Below are positions 41,502-49,561 of a stretch of 64,000 nucleotides of DNA, piece by piece (the stretch's first letter is position 1; each line of letters begins with the position of its first letter). Origin of the DNA: Runella rosea (lineage in GTDB: Bacteria > Bacteroidota > Bacteroidia > Cytophagales > Spirosomataceae); NCBI RefSeq assembly GCF_003325355.1, contig NZ_CP030850.1, forward strand, positions 4,395,501 to 4,459,500, read 5' to 3'. The translations under genes and the position numbers were made by a program. The notes under the pieces were generated by a model. It was not told the origin of the DNA. It did no database searches and worked only from the letters and a program-made list of their open reading frames with translations.

Positions 41502-43859
41502 TTATTCTGAACGGAGTGCTTTGACGGGATTGGCAATGGCAGAGCGGTACGTTTGAAGACCGATGGTCAGGCCGCCGATGAGAAACAAGAGCGCAAGACA
41601 AGGCCCAAAGGTTTCGATACCAATGGAAACATGGTACGAGAAATTGAGTAAAATAGCCATGCCCGCGAGGTACCCCAACGGAATCGCAACGGCCGAGGCA
41701 ATGAGCAACAACCGTACAAAATCCCAGGATAGGCTCCAAATAATTTGGTGAACAGCGGCCCCCATTACTTTCCGGATACCTACTTCTTTGGTGCGGGTTT
41801 CGGTATTATATGTCACCATTCCCAGCAAACCCATGCAGGCAATGGAAAACGCAATGGCCGTCAAAACACCCAGAAAATTATTATCATCGTCGTGAGAATG
41901 GCGCTCCAGAAGGTAATCGTTGTACCACTGCCCAGCAAACGGTTCGTAAGGATACAGTTGTTTCCAAACTTTCTCAATCGCGGCCAGAGAAGTGGCAGCG
42001 GTACCAGTGGCCACTTTTACGTTCAGGTACTGAAATCGTTCGGGCTGGTACTGAAGCAGCAATGGTTTTAAGGCCCAAACAAAACTGGCATAATTGAAAT
42101 TTTTCACCACACCCGCAACACTGACCTCACGGTTGTCGCTCAATATAATTGTTTTGCCAAGGGCCTCTTTGGCCGTTCCCAACCCGAAACCTTTAAGCGC
42201 TTCTTCGTTGATAATGACCCGATTTTTGGAGGCGTCGATGGGCCTAAAGTTCTGCCCCGCCAGCAGTTTTAACCCCAAAGCGGGTATCAATTGATGGTTG
42301 ATGGAAAAGCAGTCAATCAGTATTGAGTCGGTTTTGCTGCGTTGACGGTACGCCCATTGGGTATCCTGTGGGTGCGAGCCAAATAAATCGGAAGTTGTCG
42401 CTACCTGCGTAACGCCCGCCTGCTGATGAAGGGCATTTACTAATTTATCAGCAGATTGGCCGGGCAGAATAGGAATTGTCAAAACCTGTTCGCGCACAAA
42501 ACCGTAATCTCCTTCTGCCATGTAGGTCTGCTGACGATCTAGTACATACAGCGTAATCATGGCTAACAAAGACACCGAAAATTGCACCACAATCAGCGAT
42601 TTTCGCAACGAAATCCCCCGAATAACCTTCAGGCCAGTGTGGCTGCGGAGTACTTGAGCTGGTTCAAAATTGGAAAGAATACGGGCAGGAACCCATCCTG
42701 CCAGCAGGCCCGCTACAATACTGAAAACCACAAACAACAGACCCGTTTCCCAGCCCCACTTTACGCCACCAATGAGCCAACGCTGTACAAATTCCATCGG
42801 CTCAATCATTTTTAGCCCCACAAAAGCCAACGCTAATCCCAACAAAGACAAAATCACCGATTCGGCCATAAACTGCGCCATCACCTGCCAGCGTAGCCCG
42901 CCGACCACTTTGCGAATGCCTACTTCCCGCGCCCGGCTCAGCGAACGGGCCAGTGTAAGGTTGATGTAATTGAAAACGGCCAGTAAAAGGGTCAGTAAAC
43001 CCACGCCCATTTCTGTGGCCAATTTGCCGTAGGTCGGTTCGTAGGTGCCGCGCATCAACTCTTCATGCGAGGGCGCAATGGCCGATAGCGCCTGAGCGCG
43101 AAAGTGGTAGGAGTTGATTTTAGCATTTTGAATAATTTTGGTCGTACGAGATGCCACCGACGCGAGACTTTTCTCGAATGTCTCCTGCGTTACACCTGGC
43201 TTGAGCAGAATGTACGTATAGCCTTCCTGGTGGTTTTTCCAGTCGGTGAGGGCTTCACTTTTTAGGCTTTGGGCCGAAAGCAGCAGGTCAAACCTCTGGT
43301 GCGACCTTCCGGGCGTGGTGTTGTCAATGATGCCAGTCACGGTAAATGCCCCAGCTTCACCATATTGAATCACTTTCCCGATTGGGTTGGCTTTTCCGAA
43401 AAACTTCTCGGCCATACTCTTAGTAATGACTGCCGTGTGCGGTGCAGTCGCTGCTGTGCCTGAAATAATCGGGTAACCAAAAACCCTGAAAAAATCCGCA
43501 TCTACCCAAAAGGTCATGGGCTGTAGGCGTTTGCGTCCGTCGTCAAACTCGCCGTAGGCACGTATAAAATGCGTAGCACCTTCGACAAAATCATAGTCTT
43601 TTTTTAGTACATCGGCCAATGGCAACGGTGCTGTGGCAAAAGCCATCCGGTCGTTGGTTTTGCTGACTACATCCGTCAGCAGCCGATACGTGCGTTCGGG
43701 ATGCGGATGGAAATTGTCGTAATCAAAAGAGCCTTTGATGTCAATCAGTGCCAATAGACAAATCATCATTCCCGACGCCAGCCCAAAGATGTTGATGAAC
43801 GAAAATAGCTTGTATTTTCGAAGATTACGAAAGGCGATTTTGAAGTAGTTGTAGAGCAT
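41502..43859 (-). CDS. ABC permease, double MacB_PCD/FtsX (paralogue C)
   Basis: A 785-residue permease, the shortest complete one. It starts MLYNYFKIAFRNLRKYK. It has a first core with TAVITKSMAEKFFG, FtsX block 1 with RAREVGIRKVVGGLR near 316 and a second core with VIINEEALKGFGLG. FtsX block 2 has ETRTKEVGIRKVMGAAV near 695, and the protein ends NPVKALRSE. It differs from the others in the second MacB core, which includes HPQDTQWAYRQR. It is monocistronic: the sigma-54-like promoter at 43906 lies 47 bp upstream and an inverted repeat lies about 30 bp downstream. Confidence 0.9.
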   Translation of the reverse strand: MLYNYFKIAFRNLRKYKLFSFINIFGLASGMMICLLALIDIKGSFDYDNFHPHPERTYRLLTDVVSKTNDRMAFATAPLPLADVLKKDYDFVEGATHFIRAYGEFDDGRKRLQPMTFWVDADFFRVFGYPIISGTAATAPHTAVITKSMAEKFFGKANPIGKVIQYGEAGAFTVTGIIDNTTPGRSHQRFDLLLSAQSLKSEALTDWKNHQEGYTYILLKPGVTQETFEKSLASVASRTTKIIQNAKINSYHFRAQALSAIAPSHEELMRGTYEPTYGKLATEMGVGLLTLLLAVFNYINLTLARSLSRAREVGIRKVVGGLRWQVMAQFMAESVILSLLGLALAFVGLKMIEPMEFVQRWLIGGVKWGWETGLLFVVFSIVAGLLAGWVPARILSNFEPAQVLRSHTGLKVIRGISLRKSLIVVQFSVSLLAMITLYVLDRQQTYMAEGDYGFVREQVLTIPILPGQSADKLVNALHQQAGVTQVATTSDLFGSHPQDTQWAYRQRSKTDSILIDCFSINHQLIPALGLKLLAGQNFRPIDASKNRVIINEEALKGFGLGTAKEALGKTIILSDNREVSVAGVVKNFNYASFVWALKPLLLQYQPERFQYLNVKVATGTAATSLAAIEKVWKQLYPYEPFAGQWYNDYLLERHSHDDDNNFLGVLTAIAFSIACMGLLGMVTYNTETRTKEVGIRKVMGAAVHQIIWSLSWDFVRLLLIASAVAIPLGYLAGMAILLNFSYHVSIGIETFGPCLALLFLIGGLTIGLQTYRSAIANPVKALRSE

Positions 43860-43905
43860 ATCGGGTAACTGCTAAATGAACTTTTTCTGATTGATGCTTT
43901 TATTC

Positions 43906-43923
43906 GCTCAAACCTCGTACCAA
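43906..43923 (-). promoter_or_regulatory. Sigma-54-like -24/-12 promoter, locus 2
   Basis: On the minus strand TTGGTACGAGGTTTGAGC fits TTGGCACG-N4-TTGC with the 10-nt GG-to-GA spacing and two substitutions (C to T, C to A). Its distance to the ATG of permease C (47 bp) equals that at locus 1. Confidence 0.62.
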
Positions 43924-43975
43924 GAAATTAATGCATTGATTATTAGTGGTTTGTTGAATGGAAAAGGCGTTTGTT

Positions 43976-44011
43976 TGTCCGATTTTGGACATGTCTGTGC
44001 GGTTATGGACA
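43976..44011 (-). promoter_or_regulatory. Tandem palindromic activator-type sites, locus 2
   Basis: TGTCC-N6-GGACA (43976-43991) and TGTGC-N6-GGACA (43996-44011) have centres 20 bp apart and lie 53 bp upstream of the sigma-54-like element at 43906. Confidence 0.6.
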
Positions 44012-44033
44012 ACCGTAAATGGGGTTTGTAAAG

Positions 44034-45059
44034 CTATCGAAGAATCAATTCGACGCGGCGGTTTTGGGCACGCTCCGTTTCATTGGCATTGGACGTGAGC
44101 GGCCGCGTGCCGCCGTAACCTTGAGCCGTAATTCGATCTTCTGCAATTCCTTTTTCAATAATATAATGACGAACTACCTTGGCGCGATTTTCAGACAAGG
44201 CCAGATTCAGGCGTGGGTCGCCGACGTTGTCGGTGTGGCCGACAATTTCTACCGTCAGGTTAGGATTCTTAGTTAAATAATCAGCCAATTTATCCAATTC
44301 TGGATAAGAACTTGGAAGTAGATTGTAGCTACTCTGCTCAAAAGTAACGTTGTTCAAAACCATTGGCTGCCCTTTTTCGGGGGGGAAACCCACTTTCTCA
44401 ACAGCGTCTTTGGGTAGCTCAGGGGTTTTGATGGGGGGCGTATTGACCTCCCTTTTTAGGGGCAAAGAAGTGGGTGATTTAGAGGTTTTAGGGCTTGGTT
44501 TCAGCGTTGATTTAACCACAATAGGGGGCAAATCTGTTTCTGGTTTATCGGGGACGACAACGGGTTTTGGAATCGATGCTCCAGCTTTGTATAAAAAGCT
44601 GGTTTGGATAGGTTGCGGTTCCAACGCATTGGGCATTTGCCAATAAATCTGCACTTCGCCTTCCAGCATCGCGTTGAAGTATTCGATTTTTAAATCATAG
44701 AATTTTCCTCCTTCAAGTTTTACATTTCCCCGAAAACTGCCCGAATCGTGCAAGCCCCACGCGTCCATGATTAGTTTTCCGCCGACCCATATTCGAACGC
44801 CATCATCTACTTTGGCCGAAAACTGATACACGCCCGTGGTGGGAGGATGTAATTTGCCCGTCCACCGTACGGAATAATAACTGTTGTCCATGTTAGGCCC
44901 AGGATTGCGGCCACGCCACGAAAAATTGATCTGAGGATCGACGCGGGTAAATACCTTGCGTTCAAAATTTTGTCCATTGTAGTACTCTCCTTGCAAGCCG
45001 TGCTGCGCCCGTAGTTGCATTGCCAGCAAGGCAAGGCTTAAAAATAATATCGTTTTCAT
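44034..45059 (-). CDS. PA14 domain-OmpA fusion protein
   Basis: A 341-residue exported protein. A signal peptide (1-18) is followed by a PA14 domain (about 20-145: GLQGEYYNGQNFERKVFTRVDPQINFSWRG, VRWTGKLHPPTTGVYQFSAKVDDGVRIWVGGKLIMDAW, DLKIEYFNAMLEGEVQIYW). A proline-rich linker follows (150-220). The C-terminal OmpA-like peptidoglycan-binding domain (about 230-341) has VEIVGHTDNVGDPRLNLALSENRAKVVRHYI and the arginine-rich end. PA14 usually binds carbohydrate, so the protein could tie a surface glycan or envelope polymer to peptidoglycan. It is separately transcribed between two permease loci. Confidence 0.9.
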   Translation of the reverse strand: MKTILFLSLALLAMQLRAQHGLQGEYYNGQNFERKVFTRVDPQINFSWRGRNPGPNMDNSYYSVRWTGKLHPPTTGVYQFSAKVDDGVRIWVGGKLIMDAWGLHDSGSFRGNVKLEGGKFYDLKIEYFNAMLEGEVQIYWQMPNALEPQPIQTSFLYKAGASIPKPVVVPDKPETDLPPIVVKSTLKPSPKTSKSPTSLPLKREVNTPPIKTPELPKDAVEKVGFPPEKGQPMVLNNVTFEQSSYNLLPSSYPELDKLADYLTKNPNLTVEIVGHTDNVGDPRLNLALSENRAKVVRHYIIEKGIAEDRITAQGYGGTRPLTSNANETERAQNRRVELILR

Positions 45060-45176
45060 GCTGTTTTCTTAAAGGCTGCGTGTCGTTCTGACTAAACGAA
45101 AATAACACAACTTTCAGAAATGACGAAACAAGAAATGATGAGCGGTGGCCGTGAGTTTTGGGAAATGAGGGTAGCG

Positions 45177-46379
45177 CTATTTTTTTAGCGCATAAACGGT
45201 CCCGTCAAAGCAGGTAACGACCAATAAATCGTCGAACAGTGCAGGAGTGGAAAAAATGGCACCCAATTGTTGATACATTGTTAATTGGTCTTCGGGAAAG
45301 GGTAACAGCTGCCCGATGTCGTCGCGGTAATCGCCGTTTTCTTTGAAATACTTGGCTTGATGGGCACGTGAGGCGTTGTTGGTAAAAGTCCATTTAACCG
45401 CCCCTGTTTTCAGTTCTATCCCAACTAATTGGCCTTTCAATGTGCCGAAATAACCCATTGTTTTTCCCAAAGCCGTTCCTCCGAAAATATTAAAATTCGC
45501 ATCTGCTTTCCAATGAACTTTACCCGAAGCAATGTCAACGGCAAACAGCTGTCGGTCATCGGATGTGCCGAGGTAAATCACTGAATCATTGGGCGTAACT
45601 GGCAGCGCCCAACCACGCGGGAAGGTTTTTGTCCAATGGCAATACCCACTGTTTTCATCAATGGCGTAAAAGTTAAAATCGCGGGAGCCAACCAATACCA
45701 AGCCCTTCGCGACCACAGGGTTGCCCATGATTTCCCCCTTAGGAAAATAACGTTGTCCCGTTGATTTGAACTTCCAGTGAAGCGCCCCAGTTTGGGCATT
45801 CAGGGCGTATAAATAGCCATCAAAAGAGCCAATAAAAAGTCGATTATTGTGCAGGAACGGTTTGGTATGCACGACGTCATCGGTTTTGTAGTTCCAAATC
45901 AATTCGCCATTGTTGCTTTTGAGGGCGTAAACATAGCCATCGCCCGAACCAAAATAAACGATGCCATTTTGAACGATGGGCGAGGAATGGTAATAGTCGG
46001 CAAAGTCGTTGTGGCGGTCTCCTAAGTAGCCCGTTGCAGTTTGAAACTTCCAGTTTTGTTTCCCCGACTTTTTGTTTAAACAGTACAAAACGCCGTTGCC
46101 GCTGTAGAAAAATAGGTTGTCATTTTCGAGGCAAACGGAAGAGCGAATCACGCCGGAGGTCGGGTATTCCCATTTTAAGATACCAGTCTTTGTTTCAATA
46201 GCATACAGGCGTCGGTCGAGGCTGCCAAAGTAGACCCAATCTCCATCTATGACAGGCGAAGAAATAATGGGTCCGGCTTTGAATTGCCAAGCTGGAGAAG
46301 GAAGTTTTTCAAAATCAGTAGATTGTGAGAAGGTATTTCCTGCACACGCAAGTAGAAGAAAAAGGAAGATTTTCTGCAT
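45177..46379 (-). CDS. PQQ-type beta-propeller repeat protein
   Basis: Starting at the ATG at 46379 gives 400 residues with a signal peptide (MQKIFLFLLLACAGNTFSQ). The mature part is about eight repeats of the PQQ/BamB type, with DGDWVYFGSLDRRLYAIETKTGILKWEYPT, GIVYFGSGDGYVYALKSNNGELIWNYKT and similar units. It lacks the quinoprotein active-site residues that I would expect in a dehydrogenase, so a structural or binding propeller is more likely. It starts just after the stop of the ankyrin-like gene. Confidence 0.88.
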   Translation of the reverse strand: MQKIFLFLLLACAGNTFSQSTDFEKLPSPAWQFKAGPIISSPVIDGDWVYFGSLDRRLYAIETKTGILKWEYPTSGVIRSSVCLENDNLFFYSGNGVLYCLNKKSGKQNWKFQTATGYLGDRHNDFADYYHSSPIVQNGIVYFGSGDGYVYALKSNNGELIWNYKTDDVVHTKPFLHNNRLFIGSFDGYLYALNAQTGALHWKFKSTGQRYFPKGEIMGNPVVAKGLVLVGSRDFNFYAIDENSGYCHWTKTFPRGWALPVTPNDSVIYLGTSDDRQLFAVDIASGKVHWKADANFNIFGGTALGKTMGYFGTLKGQLVGIELKTGAVKWTFTNNASRAHQAKYFKENGDYRDDIGQLLPFPEDQLTMYQQLGAIFSTPALFDDLLVVTCFDGTVYALKK

Positions 46380-46388
46380 TGGACTCAA

Positions 46389-46889
46389 TTACCATAGTTT
46401 AAATCTGAGCTCTTTTAGTCCTTTTGATTGCAGATAATCGAGCATTTCTCTAGCATCTTCGCCGCCGCGTTGAGCATGATGAAGCAACGAAAATCCGTGC
46501 GCACCTTTGGAGGTTATGAGTTGGGGCATAGCTTCAAGTTGTGGCTTGACCAAAGCGGTTTTGCCAAGCATGGTCAACACGAAAATATTGGGACGTGCAC
46601 CTTGGCTTAGTAGATAATTCGCAATTTCTTTGTTGCCCACGTGTCCAGCGGCTTCGAGCGCCGTTTCAAAATCACCGCCGCCCCAATCCCATGCCGCAAA
46701 GAGTAAATTAGGGTGTTCCTTGTGCATGGCCTGAATTTTTGTCAAATCTTTATGCCCAGCTCCCACAAAATCGCGTACCAAGTCTGGGGCGTAGGCAGCA
46801 GGCTTTTCTTGTTGGGCCATAATCAGTTGCGGAGCGGTGGCAAGGCCCGTTCCGAAGGCTATTTTCTGTAAAAAATCAATTCTTTTCAT
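46389..46889 (-). CDS. Exported ankyrin-repeat-like protein
   Basis: A 166-residue protein whose N-terminus (MKRIDFLQKIAFGTGLATAPQLIMAQQ) looks like a signal sequence of the twin-arginine-like style, though without two adjacent arginines. The rest contains about three ankyrin-type helix pairs (ETALEAAGHVGNKEIANYLLSQGARPN, GFSLLHHAQRGGEDAREMLDYLQSKG). It is probably a protein-binding scaffold outside the cytoplasm, co-transcribed with the PQQ-type propeller gene 9 bp downstream. Partner unknown. Confidence 0.8.
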   Translation of the reverse strand: MKRIDFLQKIAFGTGLATAPQLIMAQQEKPAAYAPDLVRDFVGAGHKDLTKIQAMHKEHPNLLFAAWDWGGGDFETALEAAGHVGNKEIANYLLSQGARPNIFVLTMLGKTALVKPQLEAMPQLITSKGAHGFSLLHHAQRGGEDAREMLDYLQSKGLKELRFKLW

Positions 46890-47017
46890 GAAGTGTAAAA
46901 AGGTTTATCACTAAAGGGCGTCTGCTAAAGGCAATTTAATCAGAAACCCTCATAACTAGTGAATCAGCGTGTTTAAGTTGTGCTAAAATCCCACGATTTG
47001 GGGGAGGTTTTAGGATG

Positions 47018-49459
47018 CTATTCTGATTTTAATGACTTCACGGGATTCATCAACGCGGCTTTGATACTCTGAAAACTCACGGTCAAAACGGCGATTCCCA
47101 TCGACAACACACCTGCCGCCACAAATACCCACCATTCGATGTCGATGCGGTAGGCAAAGTTTTGCAGCCATCTATCCACGGCGTACCACGCAATGGGAGA
47201 AGCGATGACTATCGCAATCAGTACCAACTTGATGAAATCTTTAGAGAGCAGCGTTGTGATACTCAACACCGAAGCACCCAGCACTTTTCGAATACCTATT
47301 TCTTTGGTGCGCTGCTGAATCACGTAGATAGCCAAGCCCAGCAAACCCATGCAGGCAATGAAAATGGCCAATAACGAAAACACCCCGAAAATACGTTGCG
47401 ATACCTGCTCCGATTGGTACAGGGCATTCCAATCGGAATCTAAAAAGGAATAATGAAATGGCTGGTCGGGCTGGTAGCGTTTCCAGATACTTTCTATTTG
47501 ACTGACCAACGGCTTGGCTTCCTGCGACTTGACCCGCACCACGATTTCGTTGTTAAACCGCCTGATTAAGCGGTCGTTAAGGATAAACAAAGGGACGATT
47601 TTTTCGTGCAATGAACTGAAATGGAAGTTTTTAACCACACCCACTATCGTATAAAAAACGGGTGGGCCGTCCTGTTGTGCAAAATTGTCGGGACTGATGA
47701 TTTGCTTGCCTATGGGGTCGGTTAGGCCTAGTTTAGTGACGGCTTCTTCGTTGAGAATGACCGATACGGAGTCGTTGAACGTACGCTCAAAGGGTCTGCC
47801 AGCCAGCATGGTCATGCACATGGTTTGCAGGTATTGCTCATCCACGAGCGTCCCGCGTCCAGTCACGCTTTCATTATCGCCGTTTTTACGGAAGGTAATT
47901 CCGAAAAATCCTTGTTTTTCGCCAGGCGTTGACGAAGTTCCTCCTACACTTTCTACTCCCGAAATCTGCTCCACTTCCCGCTTAAAGGTTTCGGTTTTGT
48001 TCCCTAGAAAACCAACGCCTTGTAATTTAATGATGGATTCTTTGGTAAAACCGAGTTCCTTTTCCTGCAAATAGTTCAGCTGACTGTACACGATGATGGT
48101 GCCGATAATGAGAATGATGGAAATGGAAAACTGAAAAACCACCAGGCCATTGCGCAGCCAATAGCCTTGACGAGTAGATAAAAATTTGCCTTTCAACACC
48201 TTAATAGGCTCAAACGCTGAAAGCACACCCGCTGGGTAACTTCCCGCCAGCAAACCCACAAAAATGGCCAAAGCTGGTAAGAATGGTAATAAAGACCAAT
48301 TGAAAAAATAGCTAAGAGCCAATTGCTTGCCTGCCAGATTGTTGAAAGAAGGAAGAAACAACGCCACCAAACCAACGGAAACCAAGAAACTGAACACACT
48401 CAGCAAAACTGATTCGGTCAAAAACTGTGCCGCCAACTGCGCTTTCGTGGAGCCCATGGCTTTACGAATGCCTACTTCGCGGGCGCGCTCAGATGAGCGG
48501 GCAGTGGCTAGATTCATGAAATTGATGCACGCAATCAGCAAAATAAACAGCGCGATGACCGAAAATAAATAAACCAGCGTGCGGCTACCGTTGGGTTGTA
48601 GTTCTGCTTCTATGTTGGAGTCAAGATGAATGTTGCGGATGGGTTGTAAGAAATAGAAATAGCCGTTTCCAGATTTGACGTAATCTTTGTACGAAACCCC
48701 GAAATTGCGCTCTACTTCCCCAGCGGCGTATTTTTCGACCACCTTTGGAAACTTCGCTTCTACGGCAGTGGCCTGTGTATGCGGTTTCAATAATAGATAT
48801 GTGTAGGCTGAAAAACTAATGTGGTTAATTTGGTCAGCGGGTTGTAAGTTGACCGTAGAAGTCAGAAAATCAAAGGTAAAATGCGCATTGGTTGGCACAT
48901 CTTCGCAAACACCAGAGATTTCTAGTTTCGGCCCCTGAACGAGTTCGACGAATTTGCCGATGGGACTCACTGTGCCGAATAAACGTCGGGCGGTACGTTG
49001 GGTTAACACGACCGTATTGGGCCGAGATAGTACTTTGGTCGGTGCACCTTCGATTAGCGGAATTTGAAATACTTGAAAAAAGGCCGAATCGGCAAAAAGA
49101 AAAGCGCGCTCTTCGAGGGTTTTGTTGTTATGACGCAGCAGCGTGGCGCCTTCTCCATTAAAATTAAAGACGCGAATCGATTGCTCTATTTCGGGGATTT
49201 CCTTGCGAACCGACTGCGCATAAGACGCGGGTATGATGGCGTATTTGGTGCTGCGGTCGGGGTATTTTCGTTCCAAAGCCATGCGGTAGATGCGCTCGCC
49301 CTGCGGCCAAAAACGGTCAAAATTCAGTTCGTCGGCTACGTACAGCACAATCAGCATACAACAGGTCATACCGATGGACAGCCCCGTAATGTTTATGAAC
49401 GTATTCGTTTTGTTTTTCAACAGATTACGAAGCGCGATTTTGAAGTAGTTTTTTAGCAT
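47018..49459 (-). CDS. ABC permease, double MacB_PCD/FtsX (paralogue D)
   Basis: An 813-residue permease at the downstream end of the seven-gene tandem array. It has an N-terminal helix near 22-44, a first core with TVVLTQRTARRLFG, FtsX block 1 with RAREVGIRKAMGSTK near 331 and a second core with VILNEEAVTKLG. FtsX block 2 has QQRTKEIGIRKVLGASV near 723. It ends NPVKSLKSE, the ending of most array members. A terminator-like hairpin (49489-49542) separates it from paralogue E, so it may have its own promoter, which I could not locate. Confidence 0.9.
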   Translation of the reverse strand: MLKNYFKIALRNLLKNKTNTFINITGLSIGMTCCMLIVLYVADELNFDRFWPQGERIYRMALERKYPDRSTKYAIIPASYAQSVRKEIPEIEQSIRVFNFNGEGATLLRHNNKTLEERAFLFADSAFFQVFQIPLIEGAPTKVLSRPNTVVLTQRTARRLFGTVSPIGKFVELVQGPKLEISGVCEDVPTNAHFTFDFLTSTVNLQPADQINHISFSAYTYLLLKPHTQATAVEAKFPKVVEKYAAGEVERNFGVSYKDYVKSGNGYFYFLQPIRNIHLDSNIEAELQPNGSRTLVYLFSVIALFILLIACINFMNLATARSSERAREVGIRKAMGSTKAQLAAQFLTESVLLSVFSFLVSVGLVALFLPSFNNLAGKQLALSYFFNWSLLPFLPALAIFVGLLAGSYPAGVLSAFEPIKVLKGKFLSTRQGYWLRNGLVVFQFSISIILIIGTIIVYSQLNYLQEKELGFTKESIIKLQGVGFLGNKTETFKREVEQISGVESVGGTSSTPGEKQGFFGITFRKNGDNESVTGRGTLVDEQYLQTMCMTMLAGRPFERTFNDSVSVILNEEAVTKLGLTDPIGKQIISPDNFAQQDGPPVFYTIVGVVKNFHFSSLHEKIVPLFILNDRLIRRFNNEIVVRVKSQEAKPLVSQIESIWKRYQPDQPFHYSFLDSDWNALYQSEQVSQRIFGVFSLLAIFIACMGLLGLAIYVIQQRTKEIGIRKVLGASVLSITTLLSKDFIKLVLIAIVIASPIAWYAVDRWLQNFAYRIDIEWWVFVAAGVLSMGIAVLTVSFQSIKAALMNPVKSLKSE

Positions 49460-49488
49460 GGGTTTTAGGGTTTGTCTATTGGAACAGG

Positions 49489-49542
49489 GAAAAACGGAAC
49501 ACGTAGAAAGTAGGGGTTCATAATTCCGTTCTTCGTGTTCTG
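49489..49542 (-). terminator. Terminator-like hairpin after permease E
   Basis: An imperfect 14-bp stem (49495-49508 with 49529-49542, two mismatches) has a long loop and is followed on the minus strand by TTTTTCC. It lies 20 bp beyond the stop of paralogue E. Confidence 0.5.
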
Positions 49543-49561
49543 TTTCTTCCGTTTTGCAATT

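Noticed and set aside
49460-49561. Another copy of the paired TGTCC-N6-GGACA sites upstream of permease D
   Set aside because: The intergenic sequence lacks both the palindromes and TTGGTAC; only a hairpin is seen.
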